DNA from: Bin55 sp965116055
Lineage (GTDB): Bacteria; Pseudomonadota; Gammaproteobacteria; Pseudomonadales; Azotimanducaceae
Length of the DNA: 64,000 nucleotides
NCBI GenBank assembly: GCA_965116055.1
Contig: OZ220466.1
Coordinates: 2,294,001 to 2,358,000 of the forward strand
Direction: 5' to 3'
Every line of letters starts with the position of its first letter. Positions within the stretch are counted from its first letter, which is position 1. Shown piece after piece: positions 27,397 to 35,060 of the stretch. The position numbers and the translations under genes are program-made. The notes beneath the pieces were generated by a model. It had not been told where the DNA came from. It did not search any database and saw nothing but the letters and a program-made list of their open reading frames with translations.

Positions 27397-28461
27397 GGCT
27401 CTTATGTAATGAAATGTGGACTTGGGCTAACAAATGGTTAAAATTACGCTCAACTTATTGATCTTGCGTACTATGAAGAGAAAAGCGTTCGAGACCTGGC
27501 TGACCCAAACCGCCGCGTTGACCGCTGCGCAGAAGCGGAAGGTGGTCAAGACACTCCAAACGGAGAAGGCTGATGAGCTGCCCGCGGCGGTGCAGGCGCG
27601 GGAAACGGCAATACTCGCGTCGCGGACATGCATCCACTGTGGTAGCAAAGGGGTGGTGCGGCATGGGAAGAGCGCGGGTCTGGTGCGGTTTCGCTGCCGT
27701 GCGGAACCCTGTGGCAAGACCTTCACGGCGTTGACGGGCACGCCGTTGGCACGGTTGCGTCTCAAGTCGACCTGGATGACTTATCAGGCGTGCATGCGCA
27801 AGCGGATGACGCTGCATCAGTCGGCCGCGGCATGTGGGATCAGTTACCGCACGGCGTTTCTCTGGCGACATCGGTTCCTGGCCAACGCGCGCACGCCGGC
27901 GGCCCTTGAGGGTATCGTGGAAATGGACGAAACCTATTTCCTGGAAAGTTGCAAAGGCAGTCGCAGCTTGCGGCAGCGGCGTAAGCCGCGGAAGCGGGGC
28001 GGTGGTCGCGGGGTGCCCCGCGGTCGGAGCCAGGCGCATCGACCGGTGCTGACGGCCGTGGCCCGCGGGGGCGCCACGTACGCTCAGCAGGTGCCCGACA
28101 CCACGGCGACCACGCTCCAGGAGAACGTCGCGACCTGGACGGCCAAGGACGCAGTGATCGTCAGCGACGCCCACCCCAGCTATCGCGCGGCCACGCGCGA
28201 GGCGGCGCGCCATCACCAGGTGATCAACCGCCAACGCGGCGAGTCGGTGCGGGACGACGTATGGCACATCAATACCGTCAATAACCGCCATATGTTCATG
28301 AAAAAACGCCTGAATCACGACCATCGGGGCGTGTCGACCAAATACCTTGACAACTACATGCGGTGGCTACAGCTCCACGACTTCCATCCCGACAAAACCA
28401 CCGAAACGAACTTCATTGTCGAGCAGATCGGGCCCAATACACATATAACAACATAAGAGCC
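27397..28461 (+). mobile_element. IS1595-family insertion sequence, intact, with 8-bp target duplication
   Basis: 1065-bp element. The inverted ends begin GGCTCTTATGT (left 27397; reverse complement at the right end, 28461) with further partial matches inward. It is flanked by a perfect 8-bp direct repeat AAGGTCAT at 27389-27396 and 28462-28469, the duplication length typical of IS1595. The coding frame is intact and the duplication unmutated, so insertion looks recent. It landed in an older IS5-family relic upstream of rloC. Confidence 0.93.
27473..28456 (+). CDS. IS1595-family transposase
   Basis: 327 residues from the ATG at 27473, which is favoured over an in-frame start 39 bp earlier because KRKAFETWL is the conserved opening. 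An N-terminal zinc ribbon has two Cys pairs (CIHC near 58, then C..PC). It is followed by the ISXO2-like DDE/DDN domain: VEMDETYF (first Asp), VIVSDAHPSY (second Asp) and HINTVNNRHMFMK (the Asn/His motif). The strand is opposite to the surrounding defence genes. The short stretch between stop codon and element end is normal for the family. Confidence 0.93.
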   Translation: MKRKAFETWLTQTAALTAAQKRKVVKTLQTEKADELPAAVQARETAILASRTCIHCGSKGVVRHGKSAGLVRFRCRAEPCGKTFTALTGTPLARLRLKSTWMTYQACMRKRMTLHQSAAACGISYRTAFLWRHRFLANARTPAALEGIVEMDETYFLESCKGSRSLRQRRKPRKRGGGRGVPRGRSQAHRPVLTAVARGGATYAQQVPDTTATTLQENVATWTAKDAVIVSDAHPSYRAATREAARHHQVINRQRGESVRDDVWHINTVNNRHMFMKKRLNHDHRGVSTKYLDNYMRWLQLHDFHPDKTTETNFIVEQIGPNTHITT

Positions 28462-29134
28462 AAGGTCATACGTCCAAGGTTTAGCCCAGGTTCGCCACGA
28501 TGACACCACGGGTTCATACCCACAGAGCTGAACCTGTTACCGAGTCTCGTCGTCTTCGTACACCTAGTCCATGATGAGTACGGGACGATTATGCTGCTCT
28601 GCTGCCCAAGGCCATGCAGTAATTGATGGTCCTCTGGAGCATCGTGAACTTGATCAGCGAGCACGAGAAGGCGGTGGGTATTTAAGCATCCGCGGCCACC
28701 ATATGAATCTTGGTGGTTCAGCTACCGCGAGATTGTCTGGTGGATTGAGAACTGTTTTAGTGCCGTCCAGTCAGAATGGACTTGACAATCATCAGTTCAT
28801 CTATGTGTAGATAGTGTGCCAGTAACCTGCGCCATATACAGCCATGCCAGAGACATACAGGATGGCGTTAAGTGCTTGGCGGTTGGATATGCTGACATAG
28901 CCGCGTTGCATTGGCAAGGTGGCGCGATACGTTCGTATCAAGCTCGGGTGAATTTCATTTGAGTTTGAGTGATTTTGTGGCACTAAGTATGAATATCCAT
29001 AACTATGGTTACTAGGAGCCTGCATTGTAGGGCATTTTGGCATTCAGTAAATAGGATATATTATCGTGTTTATGACTTATATAGATCATTTTACTGATTA
29101 TCTCTATGGGGAGATATATTTTCCTAATTTTCTT

Positions 29135-30727
29135 CTAGGAGCCTGCGCTGTAAGAAAGCATGAGACTTGGTGAATCGTCCGGCGTCGCAGATATGCGACA
29201 TCTTTGTGCGGGCATCGTCAGGCTTCGGGCCATGGCATGGTGATCCGGCGCCTCAAGGCAGCCTGAATCGGCCTTGGACCCTAAATCAGCCCTTGATGAG
29301 CCCCATAATCGAACGCATCCAGGTCAATCTCGGTCATGTGGCTGCAAGACATCCACGCATCCGCTTGATATTCAACGCCAGGCACACCAAGTCCCACTCG
29401 CCGCGCACGTTGTCAAGCCCACGCATGCTGAACCGTCGAAATCCCAGCGCCTGCTTGATCCATCCGATCGGCGCCTCGACAAGCCATTTACGCTCCGCGT
29501 ATTGCGCACGCCCAGCCTTGGTCGCCAGCTTCCTTGCCATGCGTGCCCGCGCCGGATACTTGCGCGCGTCAACCGCGGCCTGGCGCCGGCCCTTTCGGCC
29601 CAACGCCACATAGCCGTCCACCCCACGCGCCTCCAGTTCCTCAAGATCCGCCTCGTTGCAATAACCGGCATCGGCCAGCACCGTCGCCTGACGCTTGCCA
29701 TGAACCGCTTGCAATGCATCCAACGGCTTGGTCAATTGCCCCTAGTCGTTGGGGTTCGACGACACCTCCGCCGAGACGATCATCTGGTGCTCGCCATCCA
29801 CCGCCACCTGGGCGTTGTAGCACTGTTGGAAGCCTTCCGTCGAGGTCTTCATGATGCGACTTTCCGGGTCGGTGAAATTGTCCTGCGACTTCTCCTCCGG
29901 CTCCCCATACGCACGCTTGTCGCCTCGCCCACGCGTCGGGTCGCGCTCTTCGTCCCCGGGCTGCCGGCCACGCGCCTCATCCGCCTCGCGCGCACGCACC
30001 TCAAGACGGGCTTTCGCTTTCCGGATCGCGTCCAACCGATCCTCGCGACGACGCAATGCAGCCGGCAACTCGTCGCCCCGAGACGCCGGACCCCAACGCG
30101 CGTCCTCCGCCTCATCAACGGTTTGCGCCTGCTCCAGCAACAACTCGATCTCCGCCTGTAAACGACGCTCTTCTTCCTGCATGCGCGCGTAACTCATCGC
30201 CTTCCGTTTGGAGGCGTTCGCACGCACCTTGGTCCCGTCAATCGCCAACTTGCCAAAGTTCGCCACGCCCAACTCGGACGCCAACCGCACCACCTCCACA
30301 AACAGCCGCTTGAAGTCCGCCAGATGACGGTGGCGGAACTCGCAGATCGTCCGATGGTTCGGAAAGTTCCCCGCCCCCAGGAACCGATACGCCACGTCTT
30401 CCTCCATCTTGCGCGCCAGACCGCGGGAGGAAAACGTGCTCGTCGCATACCCGTAGATCAGCACCTTCAACATCATGCGCGGTTCGTAGGGCGACTTGCG
30501 ACGACCATCGCCTTCATACGGCGCATACAACGCACTCAAATCCAAACCGTCCACCAGATCGCTGACATGGTGCGCCAAATGACCCTCCGGCAGCCAATCC
30601 TTTAGATCCGGCGGCAACAACATACGTTGATCCGGACAATACGGGCGAAACGTCGTCGGCATCTCGAAGACTCCATGCGCTATATGTGCATTATCCCGTA
30701 TTCAGTTTCTACGGCGCAGGCTCCTAG
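29135..30727 (-). mobile_element. IS1182-family insertion sequence, copy 2 (transposase dead)
   Basis: The same 1585-bp element as at 1611-3203, with the same inverted ends and CTAG on both sides (29135-29138, 30724-30727). It differs from copy 1 by scattered point changes. The transposase carries a nonsense mutation, so it can move only with help from copy 1. It lies between the HsdS-side and HsdR-side halves of the defence operon and interrupts their transcription unit. Confidence 0.92.
29334..30662 (-). pseudogene. IS1182-family transposase with one premature stop
   Basis: Same frame and length as the intact 442-residue transposase, but codon 307 is TAG (29742-29744) where copy 1 has CAG (Gln, in NDQGQLTKP). 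A single C-to-T transition therefore truncates it before the second catalytic segment. Outside this point the frame is open to the normal C terminus at 29334, so the mutation is young or suppressible. Confidence 0.92.
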
Positions 30728-30963
30728 GGGATTTCTACGGCGTAGGTTCCTAGTATTAATATGCCTTAATTTTTCGGTTTCGTGAAGGTGGATTCCGCCG
30801 GAAATGTACTTGGAAAAGAGGAGTCAGGTGGCTCCGCCAGCGTATGGTTTGTTATGTCATTCACATCCTGTTGCCCCCTCCAAGCAAGCCAGTCATCCAG
30901 CAATCACGTGCTACGAGAGCACAACGCACAGAGCATCCGGCCAATGATATAACCCGGCGGAGG

Positions 30964-32700
30964 TCATGGTTGAAACGGCTGGTATTCAACCAGGGCGGAC
31001 CGGCCGATGACTTCAACAAACACGACCGACCACTCCGCACCATAGGAGTCCGTTAGTCGCATCGGTCTACCTAGCCGAAATGGCACCGGCTGCTGCCGTC
31101 CCTCGTCTATGGCGATATTATCCGCGTATAAATAAGTCCGGTTGGAAGAATCACGTATTGGGTTCAGTCGTCCGCGCAAGCCAGGAAGATGCCCGGTGCC
31201 TTGGGCGAAAATGGCCGAGCCGCCCGATCCAAGCGGCTCAAGCTCGAGCAGCAGCCCACTCTGCGCTGGCATCCACCCACGCTCAATCCCGGCGGTATAC
31301 CCCGCCCCTGTAGCATAGATCGTCATTGGCAGATGCGTGGTGTACAAGTTCAAGGATGCCTCACCAGACTCGTCGGTCACCGCCTGCACCCATGTCTTAT
31401 TGGGAAAAAGTGCCAAGACCTCAATGCCAGCCAGAGGTTCGCCTGCAGAATGTACCGTAACGGTTGCGTCCGCAGGAACAAGATCCAGTTTAGTGGCGGG
31501 GATACGAAGCACTAAGTTCGACTCGTCAATCACCTCATAAACCGGCAGCACGCCAGTAGCTTCCTGGGTTTCCCTGCGAATGATCGACACGCCATCGCCT
31601 CGGCGTTCCATAAGATATATGCGATGGTCCGATCCTGGTACTTTACCCACAGGAGTGCGACCAAATATGGAAGCGATGACCTCGTTGCGGGTCGCCTGGC
31701 TGGCTTCCATGCCTTCAATGGTCATACTATTCGGAAGTTGCCCGGGCGAATCAATCTCCAGACGGTCTTTGAACATGGACACCCTAATCCGCCGCGAGAG
31801 CATGGAATAGTCGCGATGCGCAACCGCGTTGACGACCGCTTCGAACACGACAGCCTTGCTGTATTGCGGGATGTCCTCCCGTTCTGGAGTCTTGCGGGCT
31901 GCGACTCGCATGTTGCGAACGACGAATTGCACGGCATTCGCGATTTGGATTGGCAGAGGGCCAACGATTTCTTGCGCGTCCAATTGTCCCGAGTTTCGAT
32001 CCAGCCCGCGATAGTGGGTCGCTGTGATAGTCGCTTGCGACAACCAGTCCTGGGGCGATGGGGAACAAAGCAGTACGCCAGCAACGGTCGCCCGTTCTAC
32101 ACCGGTTTCGTCACGTGCCAGAAGGCGGAGATTCATTAAGCCACGCCGTGGGTCGGTGGATGCTTCCGCGCTGAGCAAAGGTTCCCACAGACGCTCGCTA
32201 AGTGTCTCAAAGCCGGTTCCTAGGACGACCTGTTCGTCAAACCACAAATAGCGACTCTGCACACGATTTTGCGCCAGCCTCAGGCGTTCCTCCCCGCGAA
32301 GTCGGCGCTTGGTCGCGCCCACGCGGACAAATGCCCGCCCGCTCCGCTCGTGTAGGGACTCGCCGCGCGGTACCACCACAAGCAAGAACGCCTTGCCGTC
32401 AAGTTCGCGATGATAAACAGCGATGCGCAACGGCGGCTCAATGGCATCGGTACCCACCTCCACCAGCATGCGGTCAAGGGCTATCATCTGATCCCGCGAC
32501 ATGCACAGAAGCGTTCCGTCGTCAGTGACCCCGCACAGCATCACACCGCCGTCCGCATTGGCGAAAGCTCCCAACTCGTCCGCCAGGTCATCTCTACTCG
32601 GGCTGATCGGTGTATCGCCACGGAACTCAACCCGCTTGAATTCCCATTGGCTGTCCTCACCCAAGCGGAGTTGGCGGCGGATGTCTTCGTCTTGGATCAT
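30964..32700 (-). CDS. AlbA_2/Schlafen-like ATP-binding protein with C-terminal beta domain
   Basis: 578 residues. The N-terminal AlbA_2 domain (about 5-130) has EDSQWEFKRVEFRG and FANADGGVMLCGVTDDG. A GHKL-type ATPase segment follows at about 280-400 (VVFEAVVNAVAHRDYS, the Asn box). The last 180 residues resemble an Ig/carboxypeptidase-regulatory beta sandwich (VTVHSAGEPLAGIEVLALF), an uncommon addition. Proteins of this class are called transcriptional regulators but also occur widely in phage-defence loci. The start overlaps the hsdS stop (TAATG), so it is translationally coupled to the restriction genes. Confidence 0.82.
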   Translation of the reverse strand: MIQDEDIRRQLRLGEDSQWEFKRVEFRGDTPISPSRDDLADELGAFANADGGVMLCGVTDDGTLLCMSRDQMIALDRMLVEVGTDAIEPPLRIAVYHRELDGKAFLLVVVPRGESLHERSGRAFVRVGATKRRLRGEERLRLAQNRVQSRYLWFDEQVVLGTGFETLSERLWEPLLSAEASTDPRRGLMNLRLLARDETGVERATVAGVLLCSPSPQDWLSQATITATHYRGLDRNSGQLDAQEIVGPLPIQIANAVQFVVRNMRVAARKTPEREDIPQYSKAVVFEAVVNAVAHRDYSMLSRRIRVSMFKDRLEIDSPGQLPNSMTIEGMEASQATRNEVIASIFGRTPVGKVPGSDHRIYLMERRGDGVSIIRRETQEATGVLPVYEVIDESNLVLRIPATKLDLVPADATVTVHSAGEPLAGIEVLALFPNKTWVQAVTDESGEASLNLYTTHLPMTIYATGAGYTAGIERGWMPAQSGLLLELEPLGSGGSAIFAQGTGHLPGLRGRLNPIRDSSNRTYLYADNIAIDEGRQQPVPFRLGRPMRLTDSYGAEWSVVFVEVIGRSALVEYQPFQP

Positions 32701-34385
32701 TACGCAACCGCCTTTACAGCACGCTCGACATCGGACAAACGCATTTCGCCGGACATTAGCTTCGGGAGCAGCAGGTCACGAGTTGCCATGAGAGTGCCGT
32801 TCTCAGATAAGTTTCGTAGGATTCGATCAAAAATCGGCTGGACGATTACTGCGAAAGCGGAATGTGTCACTGCGTCCGGCACGATCAACTCAATTGCCCT
32901 TATGGATTTCGAGTTAACAGCGGTAGCAATTGATGAAGTGCTGCTCAAGGAATCGTAATCAAAGTCTTTCATGAAGCAGTACGTAAAAATATTGCCAACA
33001 GGCGTATCATGATTTTCCACAAGATGTGCAATGGCTTCATTTGAGTACATGTCTTTCGACGCAATAGCTACTCGGCCAACCGTCAACTTGAAGCTCACCA
33101 TTACGGTTCCTGCGGGAACGACAGGTACCCTAAATTTCTCAATTGCGTCGGTGGTCAAGTCTTCGTCCGATGCCAGAGCAAATGTCTGAGAGTTCTTCAT
33201 CCCCTTGATTGCCAGCCATGTCCTACCGGTACCGCTTGGCACAAAGTGCTGGTGCTCTTTTCTTGGCGGTGTTCGCCCTATCGAAACGTCAAATAGTTTT
33301 CCGAGACTTCGTCTCATCCATCCGGCCGGCTTGCCCTCCTCGTCCAAAGCGTCGGGGAATAGTTTCCATATTTCGGGAGGTAGATAGGGGTCGCGCCCTT
33401 CCATCTTTGCCCTAACCGGCCCGAAATCAGCGAACCAGTCTTTGAAGACGGACCGTGCTATCACCTCCAGCGCCTCGTTCATCTGCCGGTTCAACTCAAT
33501 CTTGTCGTCCAGCGCGCCGAGGATGCGGGCGATGGCGCGTTGTTCAGGGAGTATGGGATGAAAAACCTTGACATCGCTTAGTATCTGAGTATTCAAAGAC
33601 GGCATTGTTGCGCCAACTGCAATCGACTTGATATGCGCCCTGAATGTTGGAAGGCCAAAGAAATACGAAAGAAAACCGGAATCAATCTGAACCGGATCCG
33701 AGCGTACTCGCAAGCAACGCCCTGAGAACAGCCAACCCTCTTCTTCCCGACGCACAAGAGCACGCCGGTCCACGGATCCAACGCGGCTGAAAACGATATC
33801 TCCCTTACGAAGCGTATACTTGGACAACCGCCTCCTGTCCGATTCCGAAACACGAGGCAGATTGTGATGTGAGAGGCGATTCTCACCTAAATGCTCTACC
33901 GTAACGATGGGTGTTCCAGTTAATACGTAGTCCTTTTTATGAAGCTGACTGCCAAAAGGTCCCGTCTGAATACCGTCGTTCTTGTCGCAGAGGTTGGCCA
34001 AAAAATCTTCAGAAAAGTCGGCAACAAATCTGCCGTAAACTGTCTCCAGCCACTTACTCGGTTGATCCCTCATCTTCTTGCAGACCAGCACCGCATGTTT
34101 GCGTTTGATCTGCTTCCGAAACGAATCCGGCACATCATTCCAGACGAACAGATCCACTCGAAACGGGAGGTTGCTATCTTCAAACGCTTCCCGGAGATCA
34201 GATATGGCGAGTTTCTGTTCGAGTGTCGCAAACACCACCATATCTAGGTCAGACTGCGGGCAAGAGGTCCACGTGACCCGGGAGCCGTATACCCAGACCT
34301 CGGTACCCGGGAGGTGGCGTTCAAGTAATGTCAAGATGGTTTTGCGTTGCTTGACGGTGATATCAATGGAAGGTTCTATTCCCAT
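32700..34385 (-). CDS. hsdS: HsdS specificity subunit fused to an N-terminal MNT nucleotidyltransferase
   Basis: 561 residues. Residues 1-103 are a minimal nucleotidyltransferase: VYGSR at 33-36, SDLD at 45-48 and a third carboxylate in FRVDLF near 78, all required residues present. From about 110 it is a normal HsdS: first target-recognition domain about 125-285, central conserved helix LPEQRAIARILGALDDKIEL then DWFADFGPVRAKMEG, second recognition domain about 350-530, and closing helix LLLPKLMSGEMRL. The frame is continuous across the junction with no stop. The upstream gene is a HEPN protein overlapping by 10 bp, the usual MNT partner. DNA sequence recognition for HsdM/HsdR plus RNA-directed nucleotidylation of the HEPN partner is the inferred dual role. 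Confidence 0.88.
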   Translation of the reverse strand: MGIEPSIDITVKQRKTILTLLERHLPGTEVWVYGSRVTWTSCPQSDLDMVVFATLEQKLAISDLREAFEDSNLPFRVDLFVWNDVPDSFRKQIKRKHAVLVCKKMRDQPSKWLETVYGRFVADFSEDFLANLCDKNDGIQTGPFGSQLHKKDYVLTGTPIVTVEHLGENRLSHHNLPRVSESDRRRLSKYTLRKGDIVFSRVGSVDRRALVRREEEGWLFSGRCLRVRSDPVQIDSGFLSYFFGLPTFRAHIKSIAVGATMPSLNTQILSDVKVFHPILPEQRAIARILGALDDKIELNRQMNEALEVIARSVFKDWFADFGPVRAKMEGRDPYLPPEIWKLFPDALDEEGKPAGWMRRSLGKLFDVSIGRTPPRKEHQHFVPSGTGRTWLAIKGMKNSQTFALASDEDLTTDAIEKFRVPVVPAGTVMVSFKLTVGRVAIASKDMYSNEAIAHLVENHDTPVGNIFTYCFMKDFDYDSLSSTSSIATAVNSKSIRAIELIVPDAVTHSAFAVIVQPIFDRILRNLSENGTLMATRDLLLPKLMSGEMRLSDVERAVKAVA

Positions 34386-34792
34386 GCTTGCTCGGTTATC
34401 GTCTTATACAAGCTGATAGCATCGTCAATAAATGCAGACATCAATGCTAGACAATCTTTCGCCTTCTCACCATCGTAATCGTGTGACGTATTAATGCGCG
34501 CTTCGGCATATTCCAGCCAGTCCTTCAATGGAGAAGAGAACAGGCTGTTTTCATGTGCAAGCCTAATGAGAGGTTTTGGACTATTGGGCACCTCGGCAAT
34601 GCCTAGCTCGTCATGAAGATATCTTTTCAGTACCTTCCACAAGCAGTCGTAACAAATCTCGAAACGTTGGATAACAGATTCAGCGATTCCTTCCAGGATC
34701 AATTCGGGTAGTGCTTCATCTAGCGACTGATAGTTGTCATGTTGCTCTTCCAAGCGTTTCAGGGACAACTTGAATTTCCCGTAATTAATCAT
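34376..34792 (-). CDS. HEPN-domain protein (HI0074-like), partner of the MNT domain
   Basis: 138 residues, all-helical HI0074/HEPN type. The RNase motif R-x4-H is present at R99-H104 (RINTSHDY), so the fold may be an active ribonuclease toxin. In HEPN-MNT toxin-antitoxin pairs the MNT enzyme inactivates HEPN by nucleotidylating a Tyr next to this motif, and Tyr106 sits in the right place. The stop overlaps the start of MNT-HsdS by 10 bp, so they are coupled. It follows a 22-bp gap from the small conserved gene upstream. Confidence 0.85.
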   Translation of the reverse strand: MINYGKFKLSLKRLEEQHDNYQSLDEALPELILEGIAESVIQRFEICYDCLWKVLKRYLHDELGIAEVPNSPKPLIRLAHENSLFSSPLKDWLEYAEARINTSHDYDGEKAKDCLALMSAFIDDAISLYKTITEQAWE

Positions 34793-34814
34793 GAGCCATC
34801 TTTCTGCGCTACGG

Positions 34815-35060
34815 TCACCAAGAGGTGCGGCGCAAAACTAGAGCATCAACGGCCCCGGCTGTATCCAGAACCTTTCCAGGCAGTATTTTCGGGTCACCGT
34901 GCATTCCCTGCCAAGATTCCGTTCCTGTATTGAGGCAAATCTTCTGCACGATCATTTGATTGGGGGACAGATCGTCGTAACCCTCTTCGTAGCTATCCAC
35001 CACGACCCGCAGCTCGGGCGGATAACCGCCAAGAAGTTCAATCAGTTCAGCTATTGTCAT
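34815..35060 (-). CDS. Small conserved hypothetical protein of the hsd operon
   Basis: 81 residues from the ATG at 35058-35060, which overlaps the end of hsdM by 14 bp. It starts MTIAELIELLGGYPPELRVV and ends AGAVDALVLRRTSW. Acidic and soluble, with a VDSYEEGYDDL motif. The pattern (a short helix, then a strand pair) is one I associate with a widespread small hypothetical family, but no function is known to me. A longer frame begins 48 bp upstream inside hsdM and is less likely. Confidence 0.65.
   Translation of the reverse strand: MTIAELIELLGGYPPELRVVVDSYEEGYDDLSPNQMIVQKICLNTGTESWQGMHGDPKILPGKVLDTAGAVDALVLRRTSW

Larger units (their letters stand above)
27292..28985 (-). pseudogene. IS5-family transposase relic A, split by an IS1595 element
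   Basis: On the minus strand the N-terminal part (28800-28985) reads TYRATLPMQRGYVSISNRQA then LNAILYVSGM, an IS5-type opening. The C-terminal part (27292-27388) reads GCYRIFSRCEKLDVICLGCI and runs to TAA at 27292, the usual IS5 tail. Stops and frameshifts break the middle. The piece is interrupted by the IS1595 element at 27397-28461. A second relic with the same start and tail lies at 51951-52335. Confidence 0.65.
29012..30753. repeat. Short IS1182-related inverted-repeat element split by IS1182 copy 2
   Basis: CTAGGAGCCTGCATTGTAG at 29012-29030 and, inverted, ATTTCTACGGCGTAGGTTCCTAG ending at 30753 are degenerate versions of the IS1182 ends. They bracket the full IS copy. Without that copy the outer element would be about 150 bp and A+T-rich (127 bp left, 26 bp right), i.e. 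a MITE-like derivative into whose internal CTAG a full element inserted. Confidence 0.55.
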
